From Nocardia sp. CNY236 (GTDB taxonomy: Bacteria > Actinomycetota > Actinomycetes > Mycobacteriales > Mycobacteriaceae): 64,000 nucleotides of DNA. This document shows positions 50,538 to 58,816 of this stretch, piece after piece. Made by a program: the position numbers and the translations under genes. The DNA lies in assembly GCF_000482385.1 (NCBI RefSeq), contig NZ_AXVD01000017.1, forward strand, positions 62,001-126,000, written 5' to 3'. Below the pieces are notes generated by a model. The model did no database searches. It was not told the DNA's origin and worked only from the letters and a program-made list of their open reading frames with translations. The stretch's first letter is position 1, and every line of letters begins with the position of its first letter.

Positions 50538-51161
50538 GTGTACGCACGTTCCAGCACGATTTCGGCCCAGCCGTCGTCTATCGACGACGGGATCGCTCAC
50601 CTGCGCGACGAGGTGATGCCGCGTCTGCCGGAGATCGAAGGGTGGGTCGGGTTGTCCCTGATGGTCGACCGGTCGACCGGGCGATGCATTGCAACCACTG
50701 CATGGGACTCCGAGGCCGCAGTGAATGCCAGCGGCGCTCGAGTGCAACCCCTGCGCGACGGTCTGGCCCGGATGCTCCATGGGCGGGTCGATCGGGTCGA
50801 GCAGTGGGAGATCGCGGTGATGCACCGAGACCAGCCGGCCGGTCACAACTCCCGTACCCGGTGCACGTGGGGGCAGGTCGATCCGCACCGGATCAGCGGG
50901 TTGGTCGACACATTCAAGACGGAGGTGTTGCCGCAGACCGAGATGATCGACGGGTTCCGTAGCGCGAGTCTGCTCATCGATCGACAAACCGGGCGGGCCG
51001 TGGCCGCTACCGTGTGGGCAAGCACGGTTGCCATGGAGGCCAGCCGTGAACAGGCGAATCGGATCAGGGTTTCCTCCAACCAGCGACTCGGCGCCAATGT
51101 GCTCGAAGTAGCCGAGTTCGACTTGGCATTCGCCCATCTGCGGGTGCCAGAGATGGCGTGA
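50538..51161 (+). CDS. Two-domain dimeric alpha/beta-barrel (ABM-like) protein
   Basis: 207 residues containing two copies of one fold: DGIAHLRDEVMPRLPEIEGW then GLSLMVDRSTGRCIATTAWD, and again GLVDTFKTEVLPQTEMIDGF then ASLLIDRQTGRAVAATVWAS. Each half is an antibiotic-biosynthesis-monooxygenase-like or stress-response ferredoxin-like domain. Catalytic residues were not recognised; the function is unknown. The GTG at 50538 has GGAGG six bases upstream. It sits between ctpI and an XRE regulator on the same strand. Confidence 0.78.
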   Translation: MYARSSTISAQPSSIDDGIAHLRDEVMPRLPEIEGWVGLSLMVDRSTGRCIATTAWDSEAAVNASGARVQPLRDGLARMLHGRVDRVEQWEIAVMHRDQPAGHNSRTRCTWGQVDPHRISGLVDTFKTEVLPQTEMIDGFRSASLLIDRQTGRAVAATVWASTVAMEASREQANRIRVSSNQRLGANVLEVAEFDLAFAHLRVPEMA

Positions 51162-51209
51162 CCGCATCCGGATATCGGGCCGAGGCATGGTCGGCGTCGG
51201 CCCGATCGG

Positions 51210-51233
51210 CTTCGAGGTCGTGTTACCTCGAAG
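51210..51233. promoter_or_regulatory. Inverted repeat upstream of the XRE/fructosamine-kinase operon
   Basis: CTTCGAGGT, six bases, ACCTCGAAG: perfect 9-bp arms abutting the -35 region of a leaderless promoter whose -10 is TAAGAT at 51261-51266, seven bases before GTG 51274. Placement fits autoregulation by the XRE protein. Confidence 0.6.
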
Positions 51234-51273
51234 GTTATGGCCGAGACCAGAGGACGTTCATAAGATCGGGGGA

Positions 51274-52053
51274 GTGGACACCTCGACGGTCGGCGATCTG
51301 CTGCGGCACTGGCGTTTGGAACGTCGCCTGAGTCAACTGGAACTGGCCGGCCGGGCCGACACTTCCGCACGCCATCTCAGCTTCATCGAAACCGGACGCG
51401 CGAAGCCCAGCCGCACCATGATCGCCCATCTGGCCGAACACCTGGAAATTCCTTTACGCGAGCGCAATCGGGTACTGCTGGCCGCAGGCTACGCGCCCGC
51501 ATACACCCAACCTGCCTGGGACACACCCGCCATGGACGCGATTCGCAGCGCAATGCGGCGGATTCTCGCTGGTCACGAACCGTACCCCGCGCTCGCGATC
51601 GACCAGAACTGGACGATGGTCGACGCCAACAGCGGAGTGACCACGCTCCTCGAGGGTGTGGACCCCGCGTTGATCGCTGCGCCGATGAACGCCCTGCGGG
51701 TGAGTTTGCACCCGGATGGCATGGCGGGCCGCATCCGTAACCTCGCCGAATGGCGCGGCCACGTCTTCGCCCGGCTGACACGACAGGCCGAGGTCACCAG
51801 GTCCCAGCAATTGGTCGACCTGCTCGAGGAATTGCGTTCCTACCCTGGCGGTGAGGTGCAGCTCACGCTGCCCGAACCCGACCAAGCCGTGGTGCCCTTG
51901 GTGATCGAGCACGCAGGCGCCCCCCTTTCGCTGCTCAGCGTCACCACAGTGTTCGGTTCGCCGATGAACGTGACCGTCGCCGAGTTGGCCATCGAATCCT
52001 TCCTCCCCGCCGACGAGGATACGATGCGGCGCTTGACCGCGGATTCGCGATGA
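51274..52053 (+). CDS. XRE-family regulator with MmyB-like ligand domain
   Basis: 259 residues. The N-terminal HTH is VGDLLRHWRLERRLSQLELA then RADTSARHLSFIETGRAKPS (about 5-60). The rest is the MmyB-like PAS-related domain: ALAIDQNWTMVDANSGVTTL, LAEWRGHVFARLTRQAEVTR, and VLPL-type strand VVPLVIEHAGAPLSLLSVTT. MmyB-family regulators bind fatty-acid-like ligands in some members. GTG 51274 is chosen because the -10 lies seven bases upstream, giving a leaderless mRNA. Its stop overlaps the following fructosamine-kinase-family gene by four bases (ATGA), so the two are coupled. Confidence 0.87.
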   Translation: MDTSTVGDLLRHWRLERRLSQLELAGRADTSARHLSFIETGRAKPSRTMIAHLAEHLEIPLRERNRVLLAAGYAPAYTQPAWDTPAMDAIRSAMRRILAGHEPYPALAIDQNWTMVDANSGVTTLLEGVDPALIAAPMNALRVSLHPDGMAGRIRNLAEWRGHVFARLTRQAEVTRSQQLVDLLEELRSYPGGEVQLTLPEPDQAVVPLVIEHAGAPLSLLSVTTVFGSPMNVTVAELAIESFLPADEDTMRRLTADSR

Positions 52054-52925
52054 TCAGTGGCGCGCGGTTGTCCACCCTGCTCGGTACGCGGGTCCGGGTC
52101 GTCTTCGATTTCGGCGCAAGCCATGCCTGGACACTGCACCGTGCGGAGCTCGCGGATGGCAGGGTGGTCTTCGTCAAAGCTGCGCCGGAGCCGACGCGCG
52201 TTTTCACGGCCGAATCGACCGGTTTGTCCTGGCTGCGCCACGGGGATGCCGATCATGCCGAGGTGCCAGGGTCCATCGATGCACCGGTGGTGCGGGTACT
52301 CGCCGCCGACGATCGAACGCTGATCGTGCCCTGGCTCGAAGACAGCGGGCCGACACCGGTCGTTGCAGACCGATTCGGTCGTGAACTGGCCGCAATCCAT
52401 GCGCGCCGCCCAGAGCTGTTCGGCGCTCCGTGGGCAGGCTGGATCGCGAACCTACCGCTGTCCAATGCTCAGACATCGGGTCCGTGGGCCGGGTGGTACG
52501 CCGAGCACCGCCTCGCACCGTATCTGCCACGCGCGGCCCCGTATCTCGGCACGGAAGGAATCCGCCTGGTGGAAAAGGTGATCGACCATATCGACGCCCT
52601 CGCCGGACCTGTCGAACCTCCGGCCCGCATCCACGGTGACCTCTGGGCGGGCAATATCGTGTGGACCTCCGAGCGAGCGATGCTCATCGATCCGGCCGCA
52701 CACGGTGGCCACCGCGAGACGGATCTGGCGATGCTCGCCCTCTTCGGTGCGCCCTACCTGGACCGCGTGTGTGCTGCCTACCACGAGACCTTTCCACTCG
52801 CTGACGGATGGCGTGCCCGTACGCCGCTACACCAGTTGCACCCTCTGCTGGTGCACATGGTGTTGTTCGGTGCGAGCTATCGTGCACAGACGCTCGCCGC
52901 GGCCAGCGCGGCGCTCGCGGGGTGA
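52050..52925 (+). CDS. Fructosamine/ketosamine-3-kinase family protein
   Basis: 291 residues of the protein-kinase-like phosphotransferase fold. The catalytic loop is RIHGDLWAGNIVW (about 190) and the metal-binding segment is MLIDPAAHGGHRETDLAML (about 211); VFVKAAPEP (Lys about 43) is the ATP-binding lysine. The family phosphorylates ketosamines on glycated proteins or small molecules, leading to deglycation, and some members phosphorylate free sugars or ribulosamines. It is translationally coupled to the XRE regulator. No other sugar genes are nearby, so substrate is open. Confidence 0.87.
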   Translation: MISGARLSTLLGTRVRVVFDFGASHAWTLHRAELADGRVVFVKAAPEPTRVFTAESTGLSWLRHGDADHAEVPGSIDAPVVRVLAADDRTLIVPWLEDSGPTPVVADRFGRELAAIHARRPELFGAPWAGWIANLPLSNAQTSGPWAGWYAEHRLAPYLPRAAPYLGTEGIRLVEKVIDHIDALAGPVEPPARIHGDLWAGNIVWTSERAMLIDPAAHGGHRETDLAMLALFGAPYLDRVCAAYHETFPLADGWRARTPLHQLHPLLVHMVLFGASYRAQTLAAASAALAG

Positions 52926-53179
52926 CGAATCGAATCTGTTCTCAACATGCCCAGCAGGAGTTCAGCGCGATTATATATGTAAATACGTAGATATTAGCAT
53001 TGACTAATGTGTTGATTATCGAGCAACCAGCACCAAACCTGCCAAGAACAGGAAGTTCGTTCAGAACACCTGATTCGTATGTGGCTCCGATGCATACGAA
53101 TCAGGCCTCGGTGCGGGGGATTCCTCACCGAGCAGGGGTAGTGGACTGTGCGATCGGCTGTGATAGTCGTGAAGCGAAG
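52926..53179. repeat. AT-rich, hairpin-rich convergent intergenic region
   Basis: 254 bp between convergent genes. About 52970-53030 is strikingly AT-rich for this genome (contains ATTATATATG). Then come three stems: 13-bp arms CCTGATTCGTATG/CATACGAATCAGG (53069-53105, 11-base loop), CTCGGTG/CACCGAG (53107-53132) and AGTCGTGA/TCACGACT (53165-53187). The last includes the stop codon of the leftward gene. They may act as bidirectional terminators. No integrase, tRNA or transposase is present. Confidence 0.65.
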
Positions 53180-53893
53180 TCACGACTGAGTGATGGTGTA
53201 CCAGAGGAAGGCGAGTGCGCCGAGTGTGAACATCGGTGACATGATCCAGGTTTCGACTTTGTTGCCGGTCCGATCGATGATCGGAAAGCTGATTCGGATG
53301 CCGATCGGCCAGAACAGGCGGCATCCTCGATCGGTCAGGCAGTCGCCCAGTACATGGGCGAGTGCGCCGAGGCCCACTGCGAATGGCAGCCATGCCGGAT
53401 TGCCGTCGATCCATTGGTCGATGGCAAATGTTCCCGCACTGGACATGACGACAATCGGGCCCCATGCCTTGAAGCTGTTGCCCGGTGGGCACAGGTGTAG
53501 CGCGCGCACGGCCAACGACAGCAGAAAGAAGACGAGGCCGAGAGTGAACCAGCGGCCGAGCCAGTGTTGTCCGGCCCAGGTGCCGTAGAACGCTGCTACG
53601 ACGAATGCGAACGAATGAGTGGCACCTCGATGGCCGCCCGAAATCCGTGAGATCAGTGTGCAAGCCGAATGTGTGATCGGCCCGAGTGTGTGGGCGATTG
53701 TGCCGTTCGGATGGTCGGCGTCGGGCAACAGTGCGGCGCCGGCGGTGAGGAACACTCCCAACAGCAGATCGGCCACGCCGAGTTGCCCGACTGCGTCCTG
53801 AGCCACGGGGTAGGACAGAACAGTGGCCGGTAGCATTGTCGCAGCCGCGGACCATGCCAGTGCGCCGCTGGTTGCGTGTGAGTGTCCAAGCAC
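53180..53893 (-). CDS. YdjM-like inner-membrane protein (DUF457, metal-dependent hydrolase family)
   Basis: 237 residues with about five membrane helices. It has the signature of the YdjM/LexA-regulated membrane hydrolase family: GHSHATSGALAW at the N-terminus, LPDADHPNGTIAHT near 58, GGHRGATHSFAFVV near 88, LAHVLGDCLTDRGCRLFWPI near 180. His and Asp clusters are thought to bind metal; in some bacteria the gene is SOS-induced. No LexA box was seen. The 3' end overlaps a stem-loop (53165-53187). The region from here on has a composition and gene content distinct from the preceding block. Confidence 0.85.
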   Translation of the reverse strand: MLGHSHATSGALAWSAAATMLPATVLSYPVAQDAVGQLGVADLLLGVFLTAGAALLPDADHPNGTIAHTLGPITHSACTLISRISGGHRGATHSFAFVVAAFYGTWAGQHWLGRWFTLGLVFFLLSLAVRALHLCPPGNSFKAWGPIVVMSSAGTFAIDQWIDGNPAWLPFAVGLGALAHVLGDCLTDRGCRLFWPIGIRISFPIIDRTGNKVETWIMSPMFTLGALAFLWYTITQS

Positions 53894-54246
53894 CAGTTGG
53901 ACAGTAGTTCAGCTGGCCCTCTATTCGCGAACACAGCGTCGTCACCTTCGACGACAGCAGTCGGTCGAAAGCGTTCGTGCTGTGCGTAATTCCTGGTGAG
54001 TTGCCGATCCAGTGGTTGCACGGTAGTTCTCGAAGTCACAGTAGCTCACGAAGCGCAGGGGCGTACGGGATCGTGCCGAGTGTGTCCGAGTCAGGGGAGA
54101 GAGCTGCCGGTTCGGGATCCTCGATGCCGCGCCGAGTGTCGAACGTCAGTCAGCCGTATGACTTTCTGCCCTATAGACCTGTCCGAGCAAAATGATGGCA
54201 TGTCATCTTGCGGGTAGTGGGGGAGCGAAAGGAAGGGTCGGATCAC
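53894..54246. promoter_or_regulatory. Divergent intergenic region without a gene
   Basis: This 353-bp gap between divergent genes contains GTCGTC-ACCTTC-GACGAC (53938-53955) and, about 50 bp before the next start, GATGGCATGTCATC (54203-54216), an imperfect palindrome that may be an operator. The ribosome site of the PPOX gene, GGAAGG, is 10 bases before GTG 54247. I see no convincing short gene or RNA. Confidence 0.45.
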
Positions 54247-54714
54247 GTGAGTTCGTCCGAATCGCGGTCGACCGAGGTAGCCGCGGAGGTATCGCTGGTC
54301 GATGTGGCGCGCGAGATCATCGAGTTGGATCGGGCCCAAGCCATGCGTCTGTTGTCGAGTGCGCCGTTGGGGCGGGTGGTGTTCACCCGTGACGCGTTGC
54401 CGGCGATCCGCCCGGTCAATCATCTGGTCGACGCAGATGGGGACATCATCGTGCGTACCCGGCTCACCTCGCGGTTGACCAGTGCCGTGCGGGGCAACTC
54501 GGCAGTTGTGGTTGCCTACGAAGCCGACGACATCGACCCTGTGCGACACACCGGGTGGTCTGTCGTGGTGACCGGACTTGCCCAGCCGATTACTGATCCG
54601 GAGTCGATCGCCCGCTACGAGAAGCTGTTGCATCCGTGGGTCGACAAGGTCATGGACACCGTGATCACCATTCATCCCGAGATCGTCAGTGGCATCAGGC
54701 TTGTCGAAAAATGA
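54247..54714 (+). CDS. Pyridoxamine 5'-phosphate oxidase-fold (PPOX) protein
   Basis: 155 residues. After a polar N-terminus, the FMN-binding split barrel is clear: [60 protein letters not shown] and [20 protein letters not shown]. This short type is frequent in mycobacteria, where several members belong to stress/dormancy regulons; the cofactor is FMN or F420 and the substrate is unknown. The stop overlaps the VKOR start by four bases (ATGA), so redox roles of the two are probably linked. Confidence 0.85.
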   Translation: MSSSESRSTEVAAEVSLVDVAREIIELDRAQAMRLLSSAPLGRVVFTRDALPAIRPVNHLVDADGDIIVRTRLTSRLTSAVRGNSAVVVAYEADDIDPVRHTGWSVVVTGLAQPITDPESIARYEKLLHPWVDKVMDTVITIHPEIVSGIRLVEK

Positions 54715-55307
54715 AGACGGACAGCGATGTGAGCATCTATCCGGCGCGACAGGTGGCGCCGTGGCCGGCATGGTCTCTGCTCATCGGGGGAGTGATCGGG
54801 TGGGTCGCCTCGCTGGCGTTGACCATCGAAAAGTTCAATCTGCTCACCGAACCCGGCTACATACCGTCGTGCAGTCTCAACCCGATCGTGTCGTGCGGGT
54901 CGGTGATCGCCAGTAGTCAGGCAGCCGTGTTCGGATTTCCGAACCCCATCATCGGGGTCGTCGGGTTTTCCGTGGTCGTCACAGTGGGCGTGCAGGCGGT
55001 CGCGGGTGCAGTTGTTCCGCGGTGGATCTGGTCCGGTCTGTGGCTGGGTGTTGCATGCGGTGTCGGATTCGTTTGCTGGCTGATCTTTCAGGCGTTGTAT
55101 CGGATCAACGCTCTGTGCCCGTACTGCATGGTGGTGTGGGCGGTGACTCCAGCGCTGCTCGCTGTGGTCACCGGTCGCTGGGAGAGTCCACGGCTTCTGG
55201 TGGCGTGGGTGACGCAGTGGCGGTGGACCATGCTAGTGGTGTTCTACGCCGTTGTGACGACATTGGTGTTCGTACGGTTTCAGGACTACTGGCTGACCCT
55301 TGTGTGA
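54711..55307 (+). CDS. Vitamin K epoxide reductase (VKOR) family membrane protein
   Basis: 198 residues, about five membrane helices. Both cysteine pairs are present: [12 protein letters not shown] near residue 63 and the active-site CPYC in [15 protein letters not shown] near 140. Bacterial VKOR homologues use quinone to reoxidise DsbA-like proteins and so drive disulfide formation in exported proteins. The gene overlaps the PPOX gene by four bases. No DsbA-like partner is in the window. The reading frame stays open for 76 codons after the stop without another stop. Confidence 0.93.
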   Translation: MKTDSDVSIYPARQVAPWPAWSLLIGGVIGWVASLALTIEKFNLLTEPGYIPSCSLNPIVSCGSVIASSQAAVFGFPNPIIGVVGFSVVVTVGVQAVAGAVVPRWIWSGLWLGVACGVGFVCWLIFQALYRINALCPYCMVVWAVTPALLAVVTGRWESPRLLVAWVTQWRWTMLVVFYAVVTTLVFVRFQDYWLTLV

Positions 55308-55328
55308 GCAACAGCGACCAGTCTCGGC

Positions 55329-55538
55329 ATGCTGGTCATCGGTTCGTCGCTGTGTTTCGCGAGTATTGTTCTCGTCGGACGAGTGACGGCCCGCTTCTCC
55401 CGGTTGGTGATCATTGTGATCGCGGAGTTCGGCATGATTGCCGCGATTGTCGTGTTGTGGTCGCTCGTGGGGCGTTCGTGGCCGATCTGCCTGCATCGGG
55501 TGGGGAGGCCCGGAAGACCTCTAGTTGACATAATGTAG
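55329..55538 (+). CDS. Possible small two-helix membrane protein
   Basis: A 69-residue frame beginning MLVIGSSLCFASIVLVG and including LVIIVIAEFGMIAAIVVLWS, two good hydrophobic helices. It lies in the same frame as the VKOR gene just after its stop. No ribosome site precedes the ATG, so it may be a small gene or a remnant of a longer VKOR tail. Weakly supported. Confidence 0.3.
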   Translation: MLVIGSSLCFASIVLVGRVTARFSRLVIIVIAEFGMIAAIVVLWSLVGRSWPICLHRVGRPGRPLVDIM

Positions 55539-55836
55539 ATTATCGGCGTTGTAAGCCAGTGGGGTCACGGCTTGCTCGTCATTGCGGCATGTGTGGATGT
55601 CGCAATGAATCCGGGGTGTGGCGGGTGGCGGGTATCGAGCGCCTTGTGTGCCTGCAATCGCGTGGAGTCGACGTACATGGTGGGAGGCGGATCTGTTGTT
55701 GCCGCGAATGGGAGAAAATTCGATCAAAACGTCACCGTGACATTTTGCTGGAATATTGCCCCGCATTCGTATGAATACGGTGATAATCGTCGTTGTGTGT
55801 CCGGATGATGTCCGCGCTGGTCTGCTTGGAGGGCGC
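55539..55836. promoter_or_regulatory. Non-coding leader before the SGNH hydrolase
   Basis: No convincing gene. Just before it, TTGACA (55525-55530) is a perfect -35 consensus, and ATAATGTAGATTAT (55529-55542) an AT-rich inverted repeat. Further on, ATTCGTATG (55765-55773) repeats the 9-mer found in both arms of the 53069-53105 hairpin. GGAGGG directly precedes the next start codon. Confidence 0.4.
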
Positions 55837-56721
55837 ATGCGTAGTGCAGTGCGTGCGTTGGCTGTCGCGAGCATGATCGGTGTCGCACTTGCTGCAACGT
55901 CGTTCTCCTCCGCGGCGCCGATGTCGGCATTCGCCGAGTATGTCGCGCTCGGTGACTCATGGGCTGCCGATGTTACGTTCAGTCAGACGACGTCCGAGTT
56001 CGTGCCGTTGGGTTGCGTGCAGAGCCGGTCCAGCTATGCGAAGCAGGTTGCGGACGCACTTGCGGTGCCGAAATTTCGGGATGCGGCATGCGACTCGGCG
56101 ACAACCGTCGAAATGACCGCTCCGCAGATCACGCCCGCCGGGGTGAATGCGCCGCAGTTCGATCGCCTCTCCCCCACCACCGATCTGGTGAGTATGGAAA
56201 TCGGTGGCAATGATGCGGGATTGGCTGCTGCTGTCCGACAGTGTGTGACCGCCGACCCGGCGGTGTCGCCGTGTCATGACACGTTCGTGGTCGACGGAGT
56301 GGACCGGATGTCGGCGAATGTGGCCGCATCCGAACCGAAGGTCGTTGCTGCGATCTTGGGCATCCGTGCGAGGTCGCCGCATGCTCGGATCGTGTTGCTG
56401 GACTACTTGCAGGGTGTGAGCATCGGGCCGGGGTGTTATCCGAGTATCCCGATCTCACCGATCGATGCGGAGTGGCTGGGCCGCAAACTCGTCGAGTTGA
56501 ATGCCATGCTGTCGCGAGCGGCGGCTGTGGCCGGTGTGCAGTTCGTCGACACCTATACCTCCAGTGCTGGGCACGATGCTTGTCAGCCGATGGGCACTCG
56601 ATGGGTGGAGGGTTTGGTTCCGTATTCCGCGCATCCGATGGGTCCGGCGGTGCCGTTTCATCCGAATCAGCTCGGCGCGGATCATCAGGCCAGAATGCTC
56701 CTGGCAGCATTGGGTCGATAA
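55837..56721 (+). CDS. Secreted SGNH/GDSL-family hydrolase
   Basis: 294 residues. A signal peptide (MRSAVRALAVASMIGVALAA) is followed by the SGNH blocks: YVALGDSWAAD (Ser block I), VSMEIGGNDAG (block III) and HPNQLGADHQ (Asp/His-type block V, PFHPNQLG). Four to six cysteines in the mature part could form disulfides, which fits the VKOR gene just upstream. Lipases and esterases of this type are common exported enzymes in Nocardia and mycobacteria. ATG 55837 has GGAGG four bases before it and is preferred to an upstream ATG that lacks a signal peptide. Confidence 0.88.
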   Translation: MRSAVRALAVASMIGVALAATSFSSAAPMSAFAEYVALGDSWAADVTFSQTTSEFVPLGCVQSRSSYAKQVADALAVPKFRDAACDSATTVEMTAPQITPAGVNAPQFDRLSPTTDLVSMEIGGNDAGLAAAVRQCVTADPAVSPCHDTFVVDGVDRMSANVAASEPKVVAAILGIRARSPHARIVLLDYLQGVSIGPGCYPSIPISPIDAEWLGRKLVELNAMLSRAAAVAGVQFVDTYTSSAGHDACQPMGTRWVEGLVPYSAHPMGPAVPFHPNQLGADHQARMLLAALGR

Positions 56722-56854
56722 TTCGATCTGTCCCTGAATATTGCGCTCGTCACACGAGTGGCTGTGGTGGAACCGGCGGCGCTGGGACGTCCGACTAGTG
56801 GACACAGGGGATGGGTCGGCCCGGCGCGGGTCGCCACGGTCGAAGGGACATGGC

Positions 56855-58807
56855 ATGACAGTTGGGGCGATCTCGGCGCGAACGGTCTGGTTCGTCTCGA
56901 TGTTCGGTGCGGTGGTGCTGCTCGTCGTGGCGGCCTGGTCCGCGCAGGACTTTCCGTATCGTGCCGCTGGTACGGCGTATCCGGGACTGGGCCATGCGGC
57001 GCTGTACACCGTGTTGCGGGCGGTGGCGATGGTGGCGGGTTCGGTGACCGTGGGCGCGTTGGTGTATTCGGCCTGCTGTACGGCGGTTGGCAAGCACGGT
57101 CGGCTCGGTGTGGACGGCTATGCGGGAATCCGTGTGGTCGAACGCGCCAGCGTGGTCTGGGTGGCGGCCGCGGTGGCGCTGATACCGGTGACGGCAGCCG
57201 ACGTGGGTGGGATCGCGGTGTCGGAGATGCTGCGCGGTGGTGCACTCGGATCGTTGATCGACGCGAGCGAGAAGCCGAAGGCGTGGATGGTGGTAGCCGC
57301 ACTGGCGGCCGTTGTCGCGGTGGGGTCGAGATTCTCTCTGTCGTGGGTCGTGACGGTGGCTCTGGCGTGGATTGCTGCGATCGGTGTCGTGCCGCCATTT
57401 GTTGTTGGCAATGCGGGCGAAGGCCCCGGTCATGACTATGCGACCGGGGCCGCGCTAGTTCTGGTCGTGGCGATGTCGGTTCCCATTGGGTTGTTGTGGT
57501 GTGTGAGTGCTCATCTCGGTCGTGGAGGAGACGATGCGGTGGCGTTGGTGCGCCGCACACGGTTCATCGTCGTGTTGTGTCTGAGCGTCGCAGCGATCTG
57601 CGGTGTCGTGTTGGTCGCGGTACTGGTGCCGCCATCTCAGGTGTTCGTCACCGGGTACGGGCGTCTGGTGCTGGGGGCGGGATTGTCGGCGTTACTGGTC
57701 GCGGTGCTCGTGGGGAGGATGGGTTGCGGCCCGAAGCGCGATGCGGTGGTGTGCGCGGTAGCGGGCGGCGCCGCGCTCGTCGCGATGTCAGCGTTGAGCG
57801 GGGCGGGGGTAGGTCCGGCTCCGGCGTTCGCCGATCGGCAGTTCACGGCTCATCAGGTCGGTCTCGGCTTCGATATTGCCGATCCGCCGTCTGCCCTGCG
57901 GTTGCTCACGTTTTGGCGATTTGACATCGTGCTCGGCGGCGCGGCGTTGGTCGGGATCGGGATGTATGTCCTGGGGGTACTGCGGCTGCGGCGGCGGGGT
58001 GATGCCTGGTCGGTGTGGCGGACGGTGTCGTGGGTCGGTGGGTGTGTCGTGTTGTCGATGGCGACGTCCTCGGGGATCGGCGCGTACGGATATGCCATGT
58101 TCAGTTGGCACATGGTGACCCATATGGCGTTGAACATGGTGGTGCCGGTGTTGCTCGTGCTCGGCGCGCCGGCCACGTTGCTGTTGCGTGCGCTGCCCGC
58201 GGCGCCGCGCGGGGCGCTGTGGGGTGTCCGTGAGGGGGTATTGGCGTTGGTGCATTCGCGGCTGGCTGCGCTGTTGTCCCATCCGGTGTTTTCGGTGACG
58301 GCGTTTGTCGTTTCGCTCTACGGTCTGTATTTCACACCGGCGTTCGAGAGCTTGATCCCCTATCACTGGGGACATGTCTTCATGAACATGCATTTTCTGA
58401 TCGTGGGCTATTTGTACTATTGGGCGATCATCGGCATCGACCCGGGGCCACGGCGGCTGCCTCATGTGGGCCGGCTCGGGGTCTTGTTTGCTGTCATGCC
58501 GTTTCACGCGTTCTTCGGTGTTTCGGTCATGTCGATGACCACGGTCATCGGGGAGCGGTTCTATGCGAAACTGCAATTGCCGTGGGGGGTGGATCTGCTG
58601 GCGGATCAGCGTGTCGGTGGCGCTATCGCGTGGGTGGCCGGTGAGGTTCCGATTTTGATCGTCGTGGGTGCGCTGCTCACGCAGTGGGTCGCCCAGGATC
58701 GCCGGGTGGCGGTGCGCACCGATCGCAAAGATGATGTGTACGGCGATTCCGACCTCGATGCATACAATGCGATGTTGGTCGAGTTGGCGCGCACGCGTGG
58801 TCGGTAG
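56855..58807 (+). CDS. CopD/CtaG fusion membrane protein (Rv0102-like)
   Basis: 650 residues, with more than twelve membrane helices. The N-terminal half resembles CopD-type copper-resistance proteins (ALYTVLRAVAMVAGSVTVGA, GLGHAALYTVL). The C-terminal half is the cytochrome-c-oxidase assembly factor CtaG (caa3) type: SWHMVTHMALNMVVPVLLVL, FMNMHFLIVGYLYYWAIIG and MPFHAFFGVSVMS, with many His and Met likely to handle copper. The ATG at 56855 has GAAGGG upstream. M. tuberculosis Rv0102 (661 residues, as I recall) has this fusion. The gene is convergent with a copper P-ATPase, nine bases apart, as Rv0102 is with ctpB. Confidence 0.9.
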   Translation: MTVGAISARTVWFVSMFGAVVLLVVAAWSAQDFPYRAAGTAYPGLGHAALYTVLRAVAMVAGSVTVGALVYSACCTAVGKHGRLGVDGYAGIRVVERASVVWVAAAVALIPVTAADVGGIAVSEMLRGGALGSLIDASEKPKAWMVVAALAAVVAVGSRFSLSWVVTVALAWIAAIGVVPPFVVGNAGEGPGHDYATGAALVLVVAMSVPIGLLWCVSAHLGRGGDDAVALVRRTRFIVVLCLSVAAICGVVLVAVLVPPSQVFVTGYGRLVLGAGLSALLVAVLVGRMGCGPKRDAVVCAVAGGAALVAMSALSGAGVGPAPAFADRQFTAHQVGLGFDIADPPSALRLLTFWRFDIVLGGAALVGIGMYVLGVLRLRRRGDAWSVWRTVSWVGGCVVLSMATSSGIGAYGYAMFSWHMVTHMALNMVVPVLLVLGAPATLLLRALPAAPRGALWGVREGVLALVHSRLAALLSHPVFSVTAFVVSLYGLYFTPAFESLIPYHWGHVFMNMHFLIVGYLYYWAIIGIDPGPRRLPHVGRLGVLFAVMPFHAFFGVSVMSMTTVIGERFYAKLQLPWGVDLLADQRVGGAIAWVAGEVPILIVVGALLTQWVAQDRRVAVRTDRKDDVYGDSDLDAYNAMLVELARTRGR

Positions 58808-58816
58808 CCTCGCGAG

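Noticed and set aside
50066..50962. Alternative plus-strand frame across the end of ctpI and the ABM-like gene
   Set aside because: It overlaps both real genes out of frame and has no domain; the GTG at 50538 with GGAGG explains the region.
53069..53105. Hairpin as an attachment site or invertible element
   Set aside because: No recombinase or integrase gene and no second copy of the stem in the window; kept only as a hairpin.
53061..53945. Frame of about 294 codons overlapping the YdjM-like gene on the same strand
   Set aside because: Out-of-frame shadow; the 237-residue frame has the LPDADH and HRGATHS motifs.
55559..55808. Small overlapping frames before the SGNH hydrolase gene
   Set aside because: No ribosome site, no hydrophobic pattern or motif, and they run into the promoter and leader.
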